This document shows positions 20,425 to 31,059 of a DNA stretch of 64,000 nucleotides, in pieces. The notes under the pieces are model-generated. The model ran no database searches. It was not told the DNA's origin and saw nothing but the letters and a program-made list of their open reading frames with translations. Every line of letters begins with the position of its first letter. The first letter of the stretch is position 1. The position numbers and the translations under genes are program-made. Source of the stretch: Macrotis lagotis (lineage: Eukaryota; Chordata; Mammalia; Peramelemorphia; Peramelidae); contig NC_133665.1 in the NCBI RefSeq assembly GCF_037893015.1, positions 107,877,471 through 107,941,470 of the forward strand, in the 5' to 3' direction.

Positions 20425-20630
20425 GTTTAGTTCTTGACCTTTTTTTTGAAGCATAGGCCCTTTGGATAATTTAGTGAAACCAGTGGACCCCTTCTTAGAA
20501 TTATGTTTTCAAAGGTATAAAACAAAATATGTAAGATTGCAAAGGAAATCAATTATACTGAGATGCAATTATCAAAGCCTTTTGTTTAAAAACAAGTTAA
20601 CAGACCCAACATCAAGAACCATTGGTTGGA
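20425..20630 (+). repeat. hAT-like non-autonomous DNA element
   Basis: Starts 'tagttcttgacctttttttt', contains 'ccagtggaccccttcttaga' and 'cagacccaacatcaagaacc' at the end. The 'gttcttgacct' and 'caagaac' ends are inverted. Related copies are at about 24650-24840, 26290-26425 and 49659-49864. Confidence 0.5.
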
Positions 20631-20769
20631 GGAAGCTATGATTAATTTCCTCAAGAGTTTAGGAATAAGTCCCAAACTCTCTCCTCTTACTACTGAAAGC
20701 CTGACTAGGAATTTATTTCAACAAACTTTTTTTTTACTTTTTTCTGAATTTATTTATAGTTTCAATCTT

Positions 20770-20960
20770 TATTAATAGAGTTATAGACCCTCTGAGCTGA
20801 TAGAGACTTGAGTGTTCATCTAGTTTAAGCCATATCAGATTCAGGAATTCCATCTGCAACATCACTCATCTTCTGCCTGGTAGAAAAGTCTTTCCTATCC
20901 TCCACTAACATCTGTTTGTCTGTGAGTAGTGCCCATTATCTCTAGGTCTGTTCTCCAGAG
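20770..20960 (+). repeat. CR1/L3-like ancient repeat
   Basis: 'ttatagaccctctgagctga', 'ccatctgcaacatcactcat' and 'gtagaaaagtctttcctatc' follow CR1-class order; strongly diverged. Confidence 0.4.
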
Positions 20961-20984
20961 TTACATGGAATAAATCTAATTTGG

Positions 20985-21420
20985 TTAGGCAGCTGATGGC
21001 ACAACAGACAGGCCACTAGACTAGAGTCAGGAAGTTGTTGAGTTGTTTCAGTCATGTCTAACTCTTCTTGATCCCATTTAGGCTTTTCTTAGGAAAGATA
21101 CTGGAATAGTTTGCCATTTCCTTCTCCATCTCATTTTACAGATGAGGAAACTGAGGCAAATAGGATTAAATGACTTGCTTTGGGTCACACAGCTAGTAGG
21201 TGTCTTGAAACTGGACCTGAGTTCAAATCTAGCCTCCAATATTTTCTAACTGTGTGTCCTTGGACAACTCATTTAACCTCTCTCTGCCTTAGTTTCCTAC
21301 TTTAAAATGAAAATAATAAACCCACCTACTTCTCAGGGCTGTTGTGAGGATCTAGTGAGATAATGATTGTAAAGCTCTTAGCCCAGGATCATAGTAGGTG
21401 TCATAGAAATGCTTATTCCC
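20985..21420 (+). repeat. SINE with nested antisense type B SINE
   Basis: Outer plus element: 'ggcagctgatggcacaacag ...agtcaggaag', resuming at about 21210 with 'acctgagttcaaatctagcc' and a MIR-like end. Inner antisense type B part at about 21033-21207 ('agtttgccatttccttctcc', 'gaggaaactgaggcaaatag'). Confidence 0.8.
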
Positions 21421-21425
21421 AATCA

Positions 21426-21580
21426 CCATTGGGTACACACTGTTTTTAGAGCACCATGTTAGCCTGTAGAGGAGATGCTAAATTTAGATTAGGGACATTA
21501 TTCCTATCCCCCATTGGGTACATACTGTATTTAGAGCACTGTGTTAGCAGCAGAGGAGAGGCTAAGTTTAGATAAAGGAC
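21426..21580. repeat. local tandem duplication, period 85 bp
   Basis: 21426-21496 and 21511-21580 share 'ccattgggtaca(c/t)actgt', 'ttagagcac', 'gagga(g)...gctaa(a/g)tttagat' in the same order, separated by about 14 bases. Confidence 0.8.
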
Positions 21581-21599
21581 AGACCCTACCCTAATGACT

Positions 21600-21910
21600 G
21601 TCAGTCTTGTAGGGTGAGAAGACACCAAAACAGATAACTGTAGTACACAATGAGACAGGATATAGGTGATGGACTGACAAAGGGGGAGGTGGAATTGTTC
21701 TGAGCAAAGGAATCAGGAGCAGCTTTCTCAAAGGGGAGGGAACTGAGCTGGAGTGTAAGAGAAGGACAAACATTGAACAGGCAGAGAGCAGAAGGGATGA
21801 TAGATCAGGCAAAGGGCACAGCATGGGCAAGGGCAAGGAAGCTGGAAATTAGAGGGAATGTAAGAGGAAATTAAAAAATGGTCACTTTGGCTGGAGCTAT
21901 TAAAGAAAGG
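21600..21910 (+). repeat. ancient dispersed repeat, family D
   Basis: 'gagcaaaggaatcaggagca', 'gcaaagggcacagcatgggc' and 'ggtcactttggctggag' match phrases in family D copies near 31.4, 39.4, 41.6 and 44.5 kb. I cannot name the family. Confidence 0.5.
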
Positions 21911-22323
21911 AAGAGTGACCTTGTCTTAGAGAGGGCTTTATTAGCCCTCCGATATGGGAAGACTGTGAGCATATCCTGCCCAGCTCTTCTTCAGGCTCCT
22001 TCCATCCCTCAGCTCCTTCTTTAAACATTACATCTTGAGGAAGAGAGTTCCTCTGGGGCCAGAGGCTTTTTTAATATGATCTTTGGACACTCAGTGTTTT
22101 GCACTAAGTAGGTACCTCATAATTGGATTCTCCTGAATCTGTTGGATAACATCCCTAAATTTACAACCCACTTTGTAAAATTATCCTTCCTTTCTCTAGT
22201 CCTCTTTTGATCTCTTTGAAACTTTATAACAATATTCCAGGTTTTCATCTCTGAGGCTGGTGAAGCCCTTGCTCTTGAGTTCTCTTCCTTAGGAAGAATC
22301 TTTAACTCTCCTCAGCCTATCTG

Positions 22324-22372
22324 TCATTTATTCATTCATTCATTCATTCATTCATTTATTTATTAATTTATT
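22324..22372. repeat. (CATT)n microsatellite
   Basis: Tandem 'cattcattcatt' grading into 'ttatttattaattta'. Confidence 0.9.
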
Positions 22373-22850
22373 TTTTTATTTAATTTTTAATTATTTTTCC
22401 CCAATTACATGTAAAATAGTTTTGAACATTCTTTTTTTTTTGGTAAGATTTTGAATTCCACATTTTTCTACTTCCCTTCCTTTTCTCCCCCCTCCCCTTG
22501 AGTAATATGATTTAGGTTATGCACGTACAACTATGTTAAATATACAGTATTTCCATAGTAGTCATATTGTGAAAGAGGAATCAGATCAAAAGGGGAAAAA
22601 ACACATGAGAAGGCAAAAAAACAAAACAAATTTTAAAAAGTGAAAATAGTATACTTTGGTCTACATTCAGACTCCATTGTTCTTTCTCTGGGTGTGGATG
22701 GTATTTTCCAACACAAGTCTTTTAGATTTGGTTTGATCACTGAACTCCTAAGAGGAACTAAACTTATCAGAGTTATTGCTGTTAATGTGTATGATGATCT
22801 GGTTCTGGTTCTTCTCACTAGAATATTTTTCTTTATAATGTATCCTCCTA
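22373..22850 (-). repeat. L1 3' end, antisense
   Basis: 'ccccaattacatgtaaaata', 'gattttgaattccacatttt', 'ggtctacattcagactccat', 'gatcactgaactcctaagag' and 'tgatgatctggttctggttc' are the inverted order of the marsupial L1 3' region. Confidence 0.65.
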
Positions 22851-23065
22851 GGACCTCTCTCTCTGTCTCTTTGTCTATCTCTCTCTCCCTTCTCTGTCTC
22901 TTTCTGTCTGTCTGTCTGTCTTTGCCTTCCTCTCTCTCTTTCTCTTTCTATCTATTGTCTCTTCCTCCCTTTCTCTCTTTTTCTCTCCCTCTCCCTTCTT
23001 CTCTCTTCCCCCACCTCTCCCTCCTTAGCTTTTGTTGCCCTTCTCTCAATCTTCCATCCTTCTGC
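22851..23065. repeat. long interrupted polypyrimidine tract
   Basis: About 200 bases of mostly C and T (tctctctctgtctctttgtc type) on the plus strand of HEMK1 intron 2; degenerate (CT)n/(TCTG)n origin. Confidence 0.85.
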
Positions 23066-23559
23066 CTTTCTTAGTCATCCAGTACTTTCTGGCAAAAACT
23101 CCTTTGCTGGAGGGGTTTATACCAGTTGATTTAAATCAGTTCCTTCAGTTCATTAGGAACTAATCATTCTGTGGCTCCAAAGGAGATCGAATTTAAGCAC
23201 CTGTTCTGCTCAGTTCACTTTGCCCATCTGCTAAGAGGAGACACCATCCACCACCCTGTGTCAGCTCTCTCTGAGGTAGTTACAGGCAGAGTTGGTGGGA
23301 AATGGGTTCTGCCTAGCCAGAGTTTTGAACCCCTTCCTTTCCAACCTTCCTCTTAGTTCCTTCTTGCCCCCCAGTTTCACATACTGCTTGAATAAACTGA
23401 GTCACTGAAGGTAATCCTTCCCATAATATGGAAGGTCCCTAGACTTTGTTTTTGGCCTGGCTGACCCATAGGTATTGCCATCTGACCTGGCAATGTCCTC
23501 TAAGAACCACTTGGTCTTGTCATCTGCTCTGTAGCTCATCCCTCCTTCTTGAATTTGTT

Positions 23560-23793
23560 CTCCCAATTACTTCAGATGAAATATTAGATTCTGTTCCAGC
23601 CCCTTACCTTTTTATTCAATATGAGTGTCTCTGTTTCAAGTATGTTTCTTGTAAACAACTTATTATTGGATTCTGGTTTCTAATCCAGCCTGCTATTTGC
23701 TTCTGTTTTGTAGGTGAATTTATGCCATTCTCATTCATATTTATGATTACTGACTGGGTATTTCCCTCCATCTTATTGTTTTCCACCATTAAT

Positions 23794-23842
<49 letters not shown>

Positions 23843-23960
23843 GATCCTTCTCTAAGTCTGTATTGATTCTGACTACTGCCTCCTTTAATCCACTCTCACT
23901 TTTATCATCCCCTTCCTTTATCCCTTTCCCCTTGCTCCCCCAGTTAAAACATGAGTAAGG
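23560..23960 (-). repeat. L1 internal fragment, antisense
   Basis: 'caagtatgtttcttgtaaac', 'taatccagcctgctatttgc', 'ttatgattactgactgggta' and 'tttccctccatcttattg' read as the inverse of L1 coding-region sequence. It is interrupted by a (TC)n run. Confidence 0.6.
23797..23839. repeat. (TC)n microsatellite followed by gcag
   Basis: About 43 bases of pure TC/CT, then 'tgcag' ending at 23843. With the polypyrimidine run this is a near-ideal 3' splice-site sequence in the sense orientation of HEMK1. Confidence 0.92.
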
Positions 23961-24089
23961 ATGGTCTCACTTTTTAAATTGAATTCTTAGCTCTTAACAT
24001 GGGAATTGGTACAAGTTAGGTATTAAATAAACACTTTTTCATTCACTATTGGAGAAATAAGACAAAAAATATACAGATGATTCAGTTTT

Positions 24090-24490
24090 CCTAGGATCAT
24101 GGATCTAGATCTTGAAGAACTGCAGAGCCCATCTAACCCAACCCCACCACTCCATTGTATAGAGAAGAAACTGGGGCCAAGAAAGGGAACTAGATGACAC
24201 CATTGATAAGAATAGGGGATCTGGACTCAATAAGACTTGAGTTTGAAGCCTGCTCAAGCTACGTATTCACTATATGACTCTGGCAATTCACTTAACTCTC
24301 TCTGCCTCAGTTTATTCAATTTCAAAATGGGGATAATGATAATAATATAGACATAATAAAGGAAATAATAATAGCTTCTACCTCCCAGGATTGTTGTGAG
24401 AATAAAATGAGATAATATTAGTAGTAAGGTACTTTGGCAAACCCTAAAGCATTACCTAGGTACTAGCTATTATTGTTATTTATATTCTTA
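24090..24490 (+). repeat. CR1-like scrap followed by MIR
   Basis: 'gagcccatctaacccaaccc' and 'agagaagaaactggggccaa' (24095-24185), then a MIR with 'gagtttgaagcctgctcaag', 'ctctgcctcagtttattcaa' and 'ggattgttgtgagaataaaa'. Confidence 0.65.
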
Positions 24491-24649
24491 TTATTCAAGG
24501 TTACTAAGGTAGGAAGTGGCAGAGGTGAGATCTGAACTCAGGTTTTCTGAATCTAGAGCTCTTTGCACTGAACCAGATAACTATAACCTGTATTATAATA
24601 GGGCAAACATTGTGCAATAGATTTTTAATCATTTTTCTGCATCTCAAAC

Positions 24650-24840
24650 TCTTTTGGCAGTTTTGGTAAGCCTATGAATTCCTTTCTAGAATTGTTGCCT
24701 ACATTTATAATTGAAAGAAATGCTATAATTCACTTAGAGGTCAGTGAAAATAAAGATGTCATTTTTTTCCCCCATCTCAGTTTAGAGATATCTTACATTT
24801 ACCCACAAACCCCAGGTTTAAAACCCTTGGTATAATAGAA
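24650..24840 (+). repeat. hAT-like DNA element fragment
   Basis: 'ggtaagcctatgaattcctt', 'gaaagaaatgctataattca' and 'caaaccccaggtttaaaacc' correspond to the 20425-20630 family. The left terminus is weak. Confidence 0.4.
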
Positions 24841-25189
24841 TCCTTAGTGTAATAGATTTGTCATCAAAAGAAATTTGTCTTTGGATCCTAGAATCATAGA
24901 GCTGGATCTGGAAGGGACCTCAAAGGAAAGTTGGTACCTATGAAATATTTAATAAATGCTTCTTTCCTTCTTGGAGGAAGGGAGGGTTTTTGAGTTGAGT
25001 CTTAAAAGATGGGCAGAGATTCTCCAGGCAAGGTGAGCATATTCCAAGAACAGAGAACTGAGATAGTAGAGTACTAAGTGTGTTGGTGTGAGCTAAGGCT
25101 AGAGGGCAGCATAGCACACTGTTAAGAGTCCTTAAGTTTGAGTCAGAGGACATGAGTTCAAATCCTATCAAGGTTAGACTCTTGGGGTC

Positions 25190-26290
25190 TCAGAAGGGAC
25201 TTCCAAGGTCTTCCAGTGAGCTTAAGGTGGCACCAGGTTGTAGAGAGCACTGAATGCCAGAAGTAAGGTGCTATTATACTTTGTAAACTGTAAGGAATCA
25301 CTGGAGTTGTTTTTCAATTAATTTTTTATTATAAACTTTAACCATAAACAAAAAACTCCATAAAATAAAGAAAAATTATATATAACCTGGAGTATGAGTC
25401 AATCAGATGATTTACCAATTGGGTATGAGAGGGGAGGAAAAGAATCCCGGGGGCTGATGGCTGGCCACAGATTTTTTTGGCACAAAAACATACTATAGGG
25501 CCTGAGACATTGAAGAATTATAGAACCTCAGAGTTGGATGATAAATGTGTGTGTATGTTTGTTTGGTTTTTGCCGGTCATTGGGAAAAAAAAAAACCCAA
25601 TGTCAGATCCCTGGGATTTTCCATTAATGTCCTCCTTTCAAGGTGAAGTTGATGTGATGTTAATTGACCCCTACTGAACTTTAATGATTTCTCTTCATGG
25701 CTGGCCATTCAACCATTTCCAGATCCACCTAATCGTATTAACATTCAGCCTATATCCTTCCGTCCTATTGCAGGGTACAGCATGAGAGAGAGAGAGAGTC
25801 AAATGCTGGGCTGAAATCTTGGTTACTGAGGTCCATAGCACTCCCAATATTTACCTTATGTCTGTCAGAAAGGGGAATGAGGTTAGTCGGCTCAACCTCC
25901 TTGTTCTTGATGGAGCTGGGTTAACTCTCTTAAGCTCCCTTTCTAAGGCTCAAAACCTGGAAGATGCATCTGGTCTCTCACTGCCTGTGGTAGGTGACCT
26001 TGGATGGGTGACAAAGCCTATTTGGATCCTTCAACCTTAAAGGGTGGTTGGCCATCTCCATTTTTGATCTCCCAACAAGGCCAGGCTTGGTAATCACAGT
26101 TCAGTCACTCATTGCCCCCTGAATTCAGTTTCTTTCAAAGTACAGTGACCAGAAGCACATTGGGGGGGGGGGTCTGTAGCAGCGGTGCTGAACCTTTTCT
26201 GATATCAGCAAAACATTCAAATACTTACTACATAAGAGATACTGTGCAAAACACTAAGAACATAAATATAAACAATATCCCAGTTCCTTT
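25190..26290 (+). other. HEMK1 intron 2, no gene recognised
   Basis: Contains A/T-rich patches near 25315-25385, a (GA)n scrap near 25785 and a G run at 26161-26172. I see no exon, RNA gene or clear young repeat. Confidence 0.4.
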
Positions 26291-26425
26291 GGGCAGGTGG
26301 CTGAAATCTATGAACCCCTTCGCAGAATGATGGCTTTAAAAAGACAAAGTACAGAGGATTTCAAAGATAATCAGATATATTGAAATTTATTTATAATTTT
26401 TTTCATGGCCTCTAGGCAGGTTCCA
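26291..26425 (+). repeat. hAT-like DNA element fragment
   Basis: 'tctatgaaccccttcgcaga', 'gaggatttcaaagataatca' and 'gatatattgaaatttattta' align in order with the copy at 20425. Confidence 0.45.
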
Positions 26426-26529
26426 AAATTTCTATCAAGACAGAGTGTTGGGGTAATAGGTTAAATCCAAAATCTGTCCAGGAAGAGTTTAGATAAATTT
26501 ATGGATGATTGCTTTATAAGAACTTAAAA

Positions 26530-26690
26530 AAAAAAAAGAATCATTTATTTATTTATTTATTTTTAGCGTTTTTTTTCCTAAATTCTTTCCTTCTCTTCTC
26601 TCCCTCACCCATTGAGAAGGCAATATGATATCAATTATACATGGGAAATGCAAAATATATTTTCTTATTTATAACAACTTAATAAAGTTA
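26530..26690 (-). repeat. L1 3' end, antisense
   Basis: (ATTT)n start, 'cattgagaaggcaatatgat' and 'atcaattatacatgggaaat' match inverted L1 3'-end sequence. Confidence 0.5.
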
Positions 26691-26699
26691 GACTTGCTC

Positions 26700-26960
26700 T
26701 TCCCTCTCACTTTTCCTGTTTTGCCTTTCAGAATTCTCCTCCCTTTCCCACCAATTATCCTCTCCTACCCTCAAAGTGCTTCCCTTTGAAACCTCTTGTA
26801 CCAATAGTCACAGTCTGCCTTTTTGTACAGTCATGTGCATGCATGTCATAGACTGTAAACCCCTTGAGGCCAGGGACTATGACTTAGACATCTTTGTAGT
26901 CCTACAGTACCAGCCTAGGACCCTGCACATGTTAGAACTCAGATATGTAAGCTTTTGTAG
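26700..26960 (+). repeat. L2 3' region
   Basis: 'cttgaggccagggactatga', 'catctttgtagtcctacagt' and 'ccctgcacatgttagaactc' follow L2 3' order. Confidence 0.6.
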
Positions 26961-27062
26961 AATAAGTGACTCATTGACTGTAACCTTCAACAAGCCCCTT
27001 TCACCTCTCTAGGACTCATAAAATTTTGAACCAGAAAGAATCTTTAAGATTATCTAGTTGAA

Positions 27063-27212
27063 GTCAGCTAGGTGGTACTCTGAATAGAGTACTGTGGGTC
27101 CTGGAGTCAGGAAGACCTGAGTTCAAGTATGACCTTGGGCACTTAAAACTTATTAGCTGTGTGACCTTGGGCAAGTCATTTAACCCCATTGCCCCCAAAA
27201 AATTAAAAAAAA
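27063..27212 (+). mobile_element. type A SINE with 17-bp target-site duplication
   Basis: 'cagctaggtggtactctgaa' head, 'tggagtcaggaagacctgag', 'tgtgaccttgggcaagtcat' and A-rich tail. Perfect duplication 'aagattatctagttgaa' at 27046-27062 and 27213-27229, within a CR1-like repeat. Confidence 0.95.
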
Positions 27213-27962
27213 AAGATTATCTAGTTGAAACCCTTCTTTGTTTCCAGAAAAAGATGCCCAGGAAAAAAGGAGGGAATTGCCCATAGATAGTAATAGACAG
27301 ATCTGGGGTTTGAAATCACCTTTGACCCCACATATCCAGAGGTCTTTTCCCTGCCTTCCCCTATCTAGTGAAGGAATTCTTTGAAACATATTTTGTATTA
27401 AATGATATTTCAGGCCCCAATTTTGGAATACTAGGGCTGGATTCTGGAGAGGGGAATGGATATCCCATGTATATCCTGGCCTTGGCTCCATCTTGGGGGG
27501 GGGGGGGCTTAGATGTGTGTGAGAGCAGGGACAGAGGAAGTGTTCATAAGAGAGTAATTACAACTGATTGCTGTCGAAGGAAAGGAAAGAGTCTGGACTC
27601 TTGGGGAGCTAGAGGCTGGGAGCCATGAAAATTGGGAGGTGCTCAGCCCCATTCTGTGGGTCTCTATTCCCCTGCTGATTTTTCTTCCCTTCCCTTTTTG
27701 TCCCACTGACAAGACTCATGCTCAGGCAGCAGTCTTCCCCCACTCTGCTCAGTGATGAGTTTCTGCATCCTGGAAGACTCTGAGAAACTTGGGTTTGACT
27801 TAGAATTATAGATTGGGAACGAAAAGGAGCTGAGAGACCACTTCATTTTACAGATGAAGAAACCAAGGCACTCATGGAGTCAAAATCTGGATGCTCTCAA
27901 GGGATTGGGCATATGGGTGGGCCAGGGACATGGAGCTCAATCAAGAGTTTTTTGTTGTTTAG

Positions 27963-28054
27963 TTTCAGAGTCTGTCGGTCAGCCAGAGATCCACTTCCAT
28001 CACTGACTCTCAGCAGGAGCAGATTGGAGAGCTGTGCAATCGAAGGCTTCAGAG
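27963..28054 (+). CDS. HEMK1: HEMK1 exon 3 (N-domain, residues 75-105)
   Basis: Acceptor 'ttttttgttgtttag' (AG 27961-27962), then FQSLSVSQRSTSITDSQQEQ and IGELCNRRLQ, ending AG|gtggga in phase 2. The family's N-terminal helical domain has the same order (human FQSLRPALW...RELSSRRLQR). The first half is variable and the CNRRLQR end is conserved. Exon length is 92 bases, keeping the phase needed by exons 2 and 4. The exon is flanked by 9.2 kb of repeat-rich intron on the left and only 429 bases on the right. Confidence 0.93.
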
Positions 28055-28483
28055 GTGGGATTCAGCTAGAGCCAAGTCTGCTTCTCTCTTTCCTGATCCT
28101 TATTTCCCTTTTGCTGTCTCCCTCCCAGTGTCCCCAGTCCTTTCCCCCTTTTCTCCATATTTACTTATCTTTTCCTGGCCTGGTTAAGAGGGCCTAGGAA
28201 GTTGGTTGAATAAAGTCCCAGGGGAGTCTCTAGTTTTCCTGGGGAGACATGACACTAATCTGAGGGAGAACCTTGGTTTGAATTAGGGAACTGTTTGGGG
28301 AAGGAGGGAGATACAAACCTGCCCATAATCTCCATCAGAACATTATTCCTCCAGTACTGTTCTCCTTTGGGTTTGGTAGCTACAAGGTGCTTATGTTTCC
28401 TCCCAGGTTATTGACTTGTGGGGATCCATAGTTTGGGGGTGGGGTAGGCCAAGCAAGGTCTTCAGGATATTCCTCTTTTATAG

Positions 28484-28577
28484 GATGCCCGTGCAGTATG
28501 TCATTGGTGAATGGGATTTTCAGGGCCTCACCTTCAAGATGACACCTCCAGTCTTTATCCCACGGCCTGAAACTGAG
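28484..28577 (+). CDS. HEMK1: HEMK1 exon 4 (PVQY...IPRPETE core, residues 105-136)
   Basis: Carries the signature linker of release-factor glutamine methyltransferases: [19 protein letters not shown] followed by [12 protein letters not shown]. The P-x-QY-I-x-G, F-x-G and IPRPETE elements are all intact. Acceptor 'cctcttttatag' (AG 28482-28483) supplies the last base of Arg105. The donor GAG|gtagaa ends the exon in phase 0. This stretch packs between the N-domain and the methyltransferase fold in bacterial PrmC structures (family knowledge). It is the most conserved coding segment seen in the window. Confidence 0.97.
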
Positions 28578-28664
28578 GTAGAAAAACTGTCTGTGACAAT
28601 GAGGTCAGCTCTTATTGATGGGGACAGGGCTGTTGTCACTGACCAGGTTGTTCATTTATTCATG

Positions 28665-29095
28665 CTGTGGATGTTGTTGCTTGTCCTTTGTTCTCAAAGG
28701 AAACCATGATATCAGGGAAGTGATGTTATGATATGTATATGAAATGGATTTGAATGAGGGAGATGCTATGCTAAGTCACCAGCCTTACCTTCTTCTTCAG
28801 AGTCATCTGGGTCCAGTGGCTAGATATGAACCCAGACGGGGCAACTAGGTGGTACAGAGGTCCTGGAGTCTGGAGGACCTGAGTTCAAATCCAACCTCAG
28901 ACACTTAATAATTACCTAGCTGTGTGACCTTGGGCAAACCACTTAGTCCTGATTGCCTTGCTAAAAAAAAGTTATGAGGCAATCAGGGTTAAGTGACTTG
29001 CCCAGGGTCAAACAGCTAGAAAGTGCCAAGTGCCTTAGACCAGATATGAACTCAGTCTTCCTGATTCCAGGGCTTGTGTTCTATCCACTGAACAC
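28665..29095 (-). repeat. antisense type C SINE split by a plus-strand type A SINE
   Basis: Type C tail inverted at 28665-28836 ('tgtcctttgttctcaaagga', 'catctgggtccagtggctag'), then a type A plus copy at about 28838-28970 ('ggcaactaggtggtacagag' to A-tail), then the type C head inverted at about 28977-29095 ('ggcaatcagggttaagtgac', 'ttctatccactg'). Confidence 0.85.
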
Positions 29096-29637
29096 ATTCT
29101 GTGACTATGTGCTCATCATTTGTTATGTGCAAAACCATGATCTGGATTATATATTGAAGGAGATCCAAGGATGATAAAGGCATGATTCCTGCCCTTAGGA
29201 TGCCACAGACTAGCAAGAGAGACAAACTGCTCGTGTAATTGAGAGTCCCTAGGCATCAATGCCTAGTGATAATATGTTAGAGCTTCTATTTATAGGGAAG
29301 GAAATAAGCATTTTTATGTATAAGCACTGCACAGATAGAACATTCATAAGATTTGAAAAGGACATTTACTAAGAACAAACCTGGTGAGGTGAGGGGTTAT
29401 CTAGTAAAGTGTAAACTGAGGCACAGAAATAAAGCAACTTCTTCACAGTCATGCAGCTAGGAAGTATCATAGCTACTAGGTCTTCTGACTTCAAATTCTG
29501 TATTCTTTCCACTGGGCCATGCTGCCCTTGTAGGTGAGGTAGATAATGATTCAGAGATTTAAGGGCAGGAGGGTTCACTGAAGACAGGGCTGTCAGCAAA
29601 GCCTTCTTTTCTCTAGGGAAAGCATCCCAAGTTTCTT

Positions 29638-29785
29638 TAGGTTGTTCAGTCATTTTCAGTTGTATCTGACTGTACTGGTTTGTTATTTCCTTCTCCAGCT
29701 CATTTTACAGATGAGGAAACTGAGGCAAATAGGGTGAAGTGACTTGCTGATTCCAAGCCTGGTACTCTATATGATGCCACCTATT
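29638..29785 (-). repeat. type B SINE, antisense, internally deleted
   Basis: 'ggttgttcagtcattttcag', 'tttgttatttccttctccag', 'gaggaaactgaggcaaatag' then a jump to 'ccaagcctggtactctatat'. Confidence 0.8.
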
Positions 29786-30349
29786 CTTTTAACCCTTTAC
29801 TAATCCTTCTATGACCCAGATTCTAGAACAGGCATCATCTTTATCTATGTCTTTGTCACATGCTTTGGCCCCACCTTCTGCTAAAGCTCTTTCCTCAGTA
29901 CTAATTTTTCTTTTTGTTTTTTAAAATTTTACTGATATCTTTTGTTTTTAATATTACTTTCATTTCCCCCAACACCCTTCCTTCCTTCTCTCCCCAGCTG
30001 TGGGAAAATAAAAAAGAGGAAGTGTCATCAAAGTTAAACAACACACTGAGCTGTACTGTTCATTTAGTGTTTGACATCCTTGGTGCTCCAACTCTGCAAA
30101 GAAGGGAAGGAGTCAGTCTTGATTTTTTCCACCTATTCCTCTCTCCTATCAAAGTGTGGCAAATACCTGGGTAGAGAGAGCATGCTAGTAGTAGCAGCAT
30201 CTATATCTCTTGGGATTTCAGATTTATAAAGAGCTTTCCTCCTAATAACCTGATGAGGTAGATAATGTAAGTATTTGTGAGGGAGTCTGTGCCCATTTTA
30301 TGAATGAGGAAACTGAGGTTCAGAAAATTGGAGAGGATCCAAAAGTATT

Positions 30350-30735
30350 TCAATTGCCTTTAACAGACTATACTTGTCAGGGAAACAATACTAATCACCA
30401 GCCCTTGATACTTCCCATTGTTCCTGGCTTTTATATCATTCTCAGCTCATTAAATCCACCCAACCACCTCTTCAAAGAAACCTTTCTTAATTTTTCAGAC
30501 CAATCCTCCACCCCAAGGTAGAAGTGTCCTCTCCTTCCTTTGAATTCTCATGATGTCATTTGGCCTTCTCTGCTTTCCCTCACCATGTTCTATACTCTTT
30601 GTATCATAGTTATGTACATGTTGTTTTATCCCCATAACTACTGGACTCTGAGCTCCTTGCTGGCAGAGACTATACCTTCTTCATCCTTGCTTTCCTGTTA
30701 ATGTCAGTATATGCTTTTGACATTTACCTGAAGTG
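30350..30735 (+). repeat. L2 3' region
   Basis: 'ccacctcttcaaagaaacct', 'ctccttcctttgaattctca', 'ctactggactctgagctcct' and 'gctggcagagactatacctt' in L2 order. Confidence 0.65.
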
Positions 30736-30739
30736 GCTA

Positions 30740-30935
30740 GTGGGACCATAAGTGCACAGAGTTCTGGGCTTGGAGTCAGCAACACCTGAGTTCAAATCCA
30801 GCTGTGTGACCCCAGAGAAAGTCACTTAAATGCTGCCTGCCTCAGTTTCCTCAGCTGTAAAATGGGAAAAACAATAGTTCCTACCTGAATCAATAGCACT
30901 TAGCATGGTGTCTAACACATAGTAGTTCCTAGAAA
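30740..30935 (+). repeat. MIR-type SINE
   Basis: 'gcttggagtcagcaacacct', 'gagttcaaatccagctgtgt', 'cctcagctgtaaaatgggaa' and 'agcacttagcatggtgtcta'. Confidence 0.7.
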
Positions 30936-31059
30936 ATTCTCATTCTCTTCCCTTCCTTGTACTTCTTTGTGTTCTTAGTGCCCGACTTAGATCGTGCACA
31001 TAGAAGATGTTAGTAAATATTTGTTGATACTGTCTGATGATAAAATTACAATGCATTTA

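Noticed and set aside
22640-23074. 144-codon plus-strand frame
   Set aside because: Composed of an antisense L1 3' end and a polypyrimidine tract; repeat-derived.
23446-23958. 170-codon plus-strand frame
   Set aside because: Antisense L1 sequence plus a (TC)n run coding for alternating Ser-Leu; not a gene.
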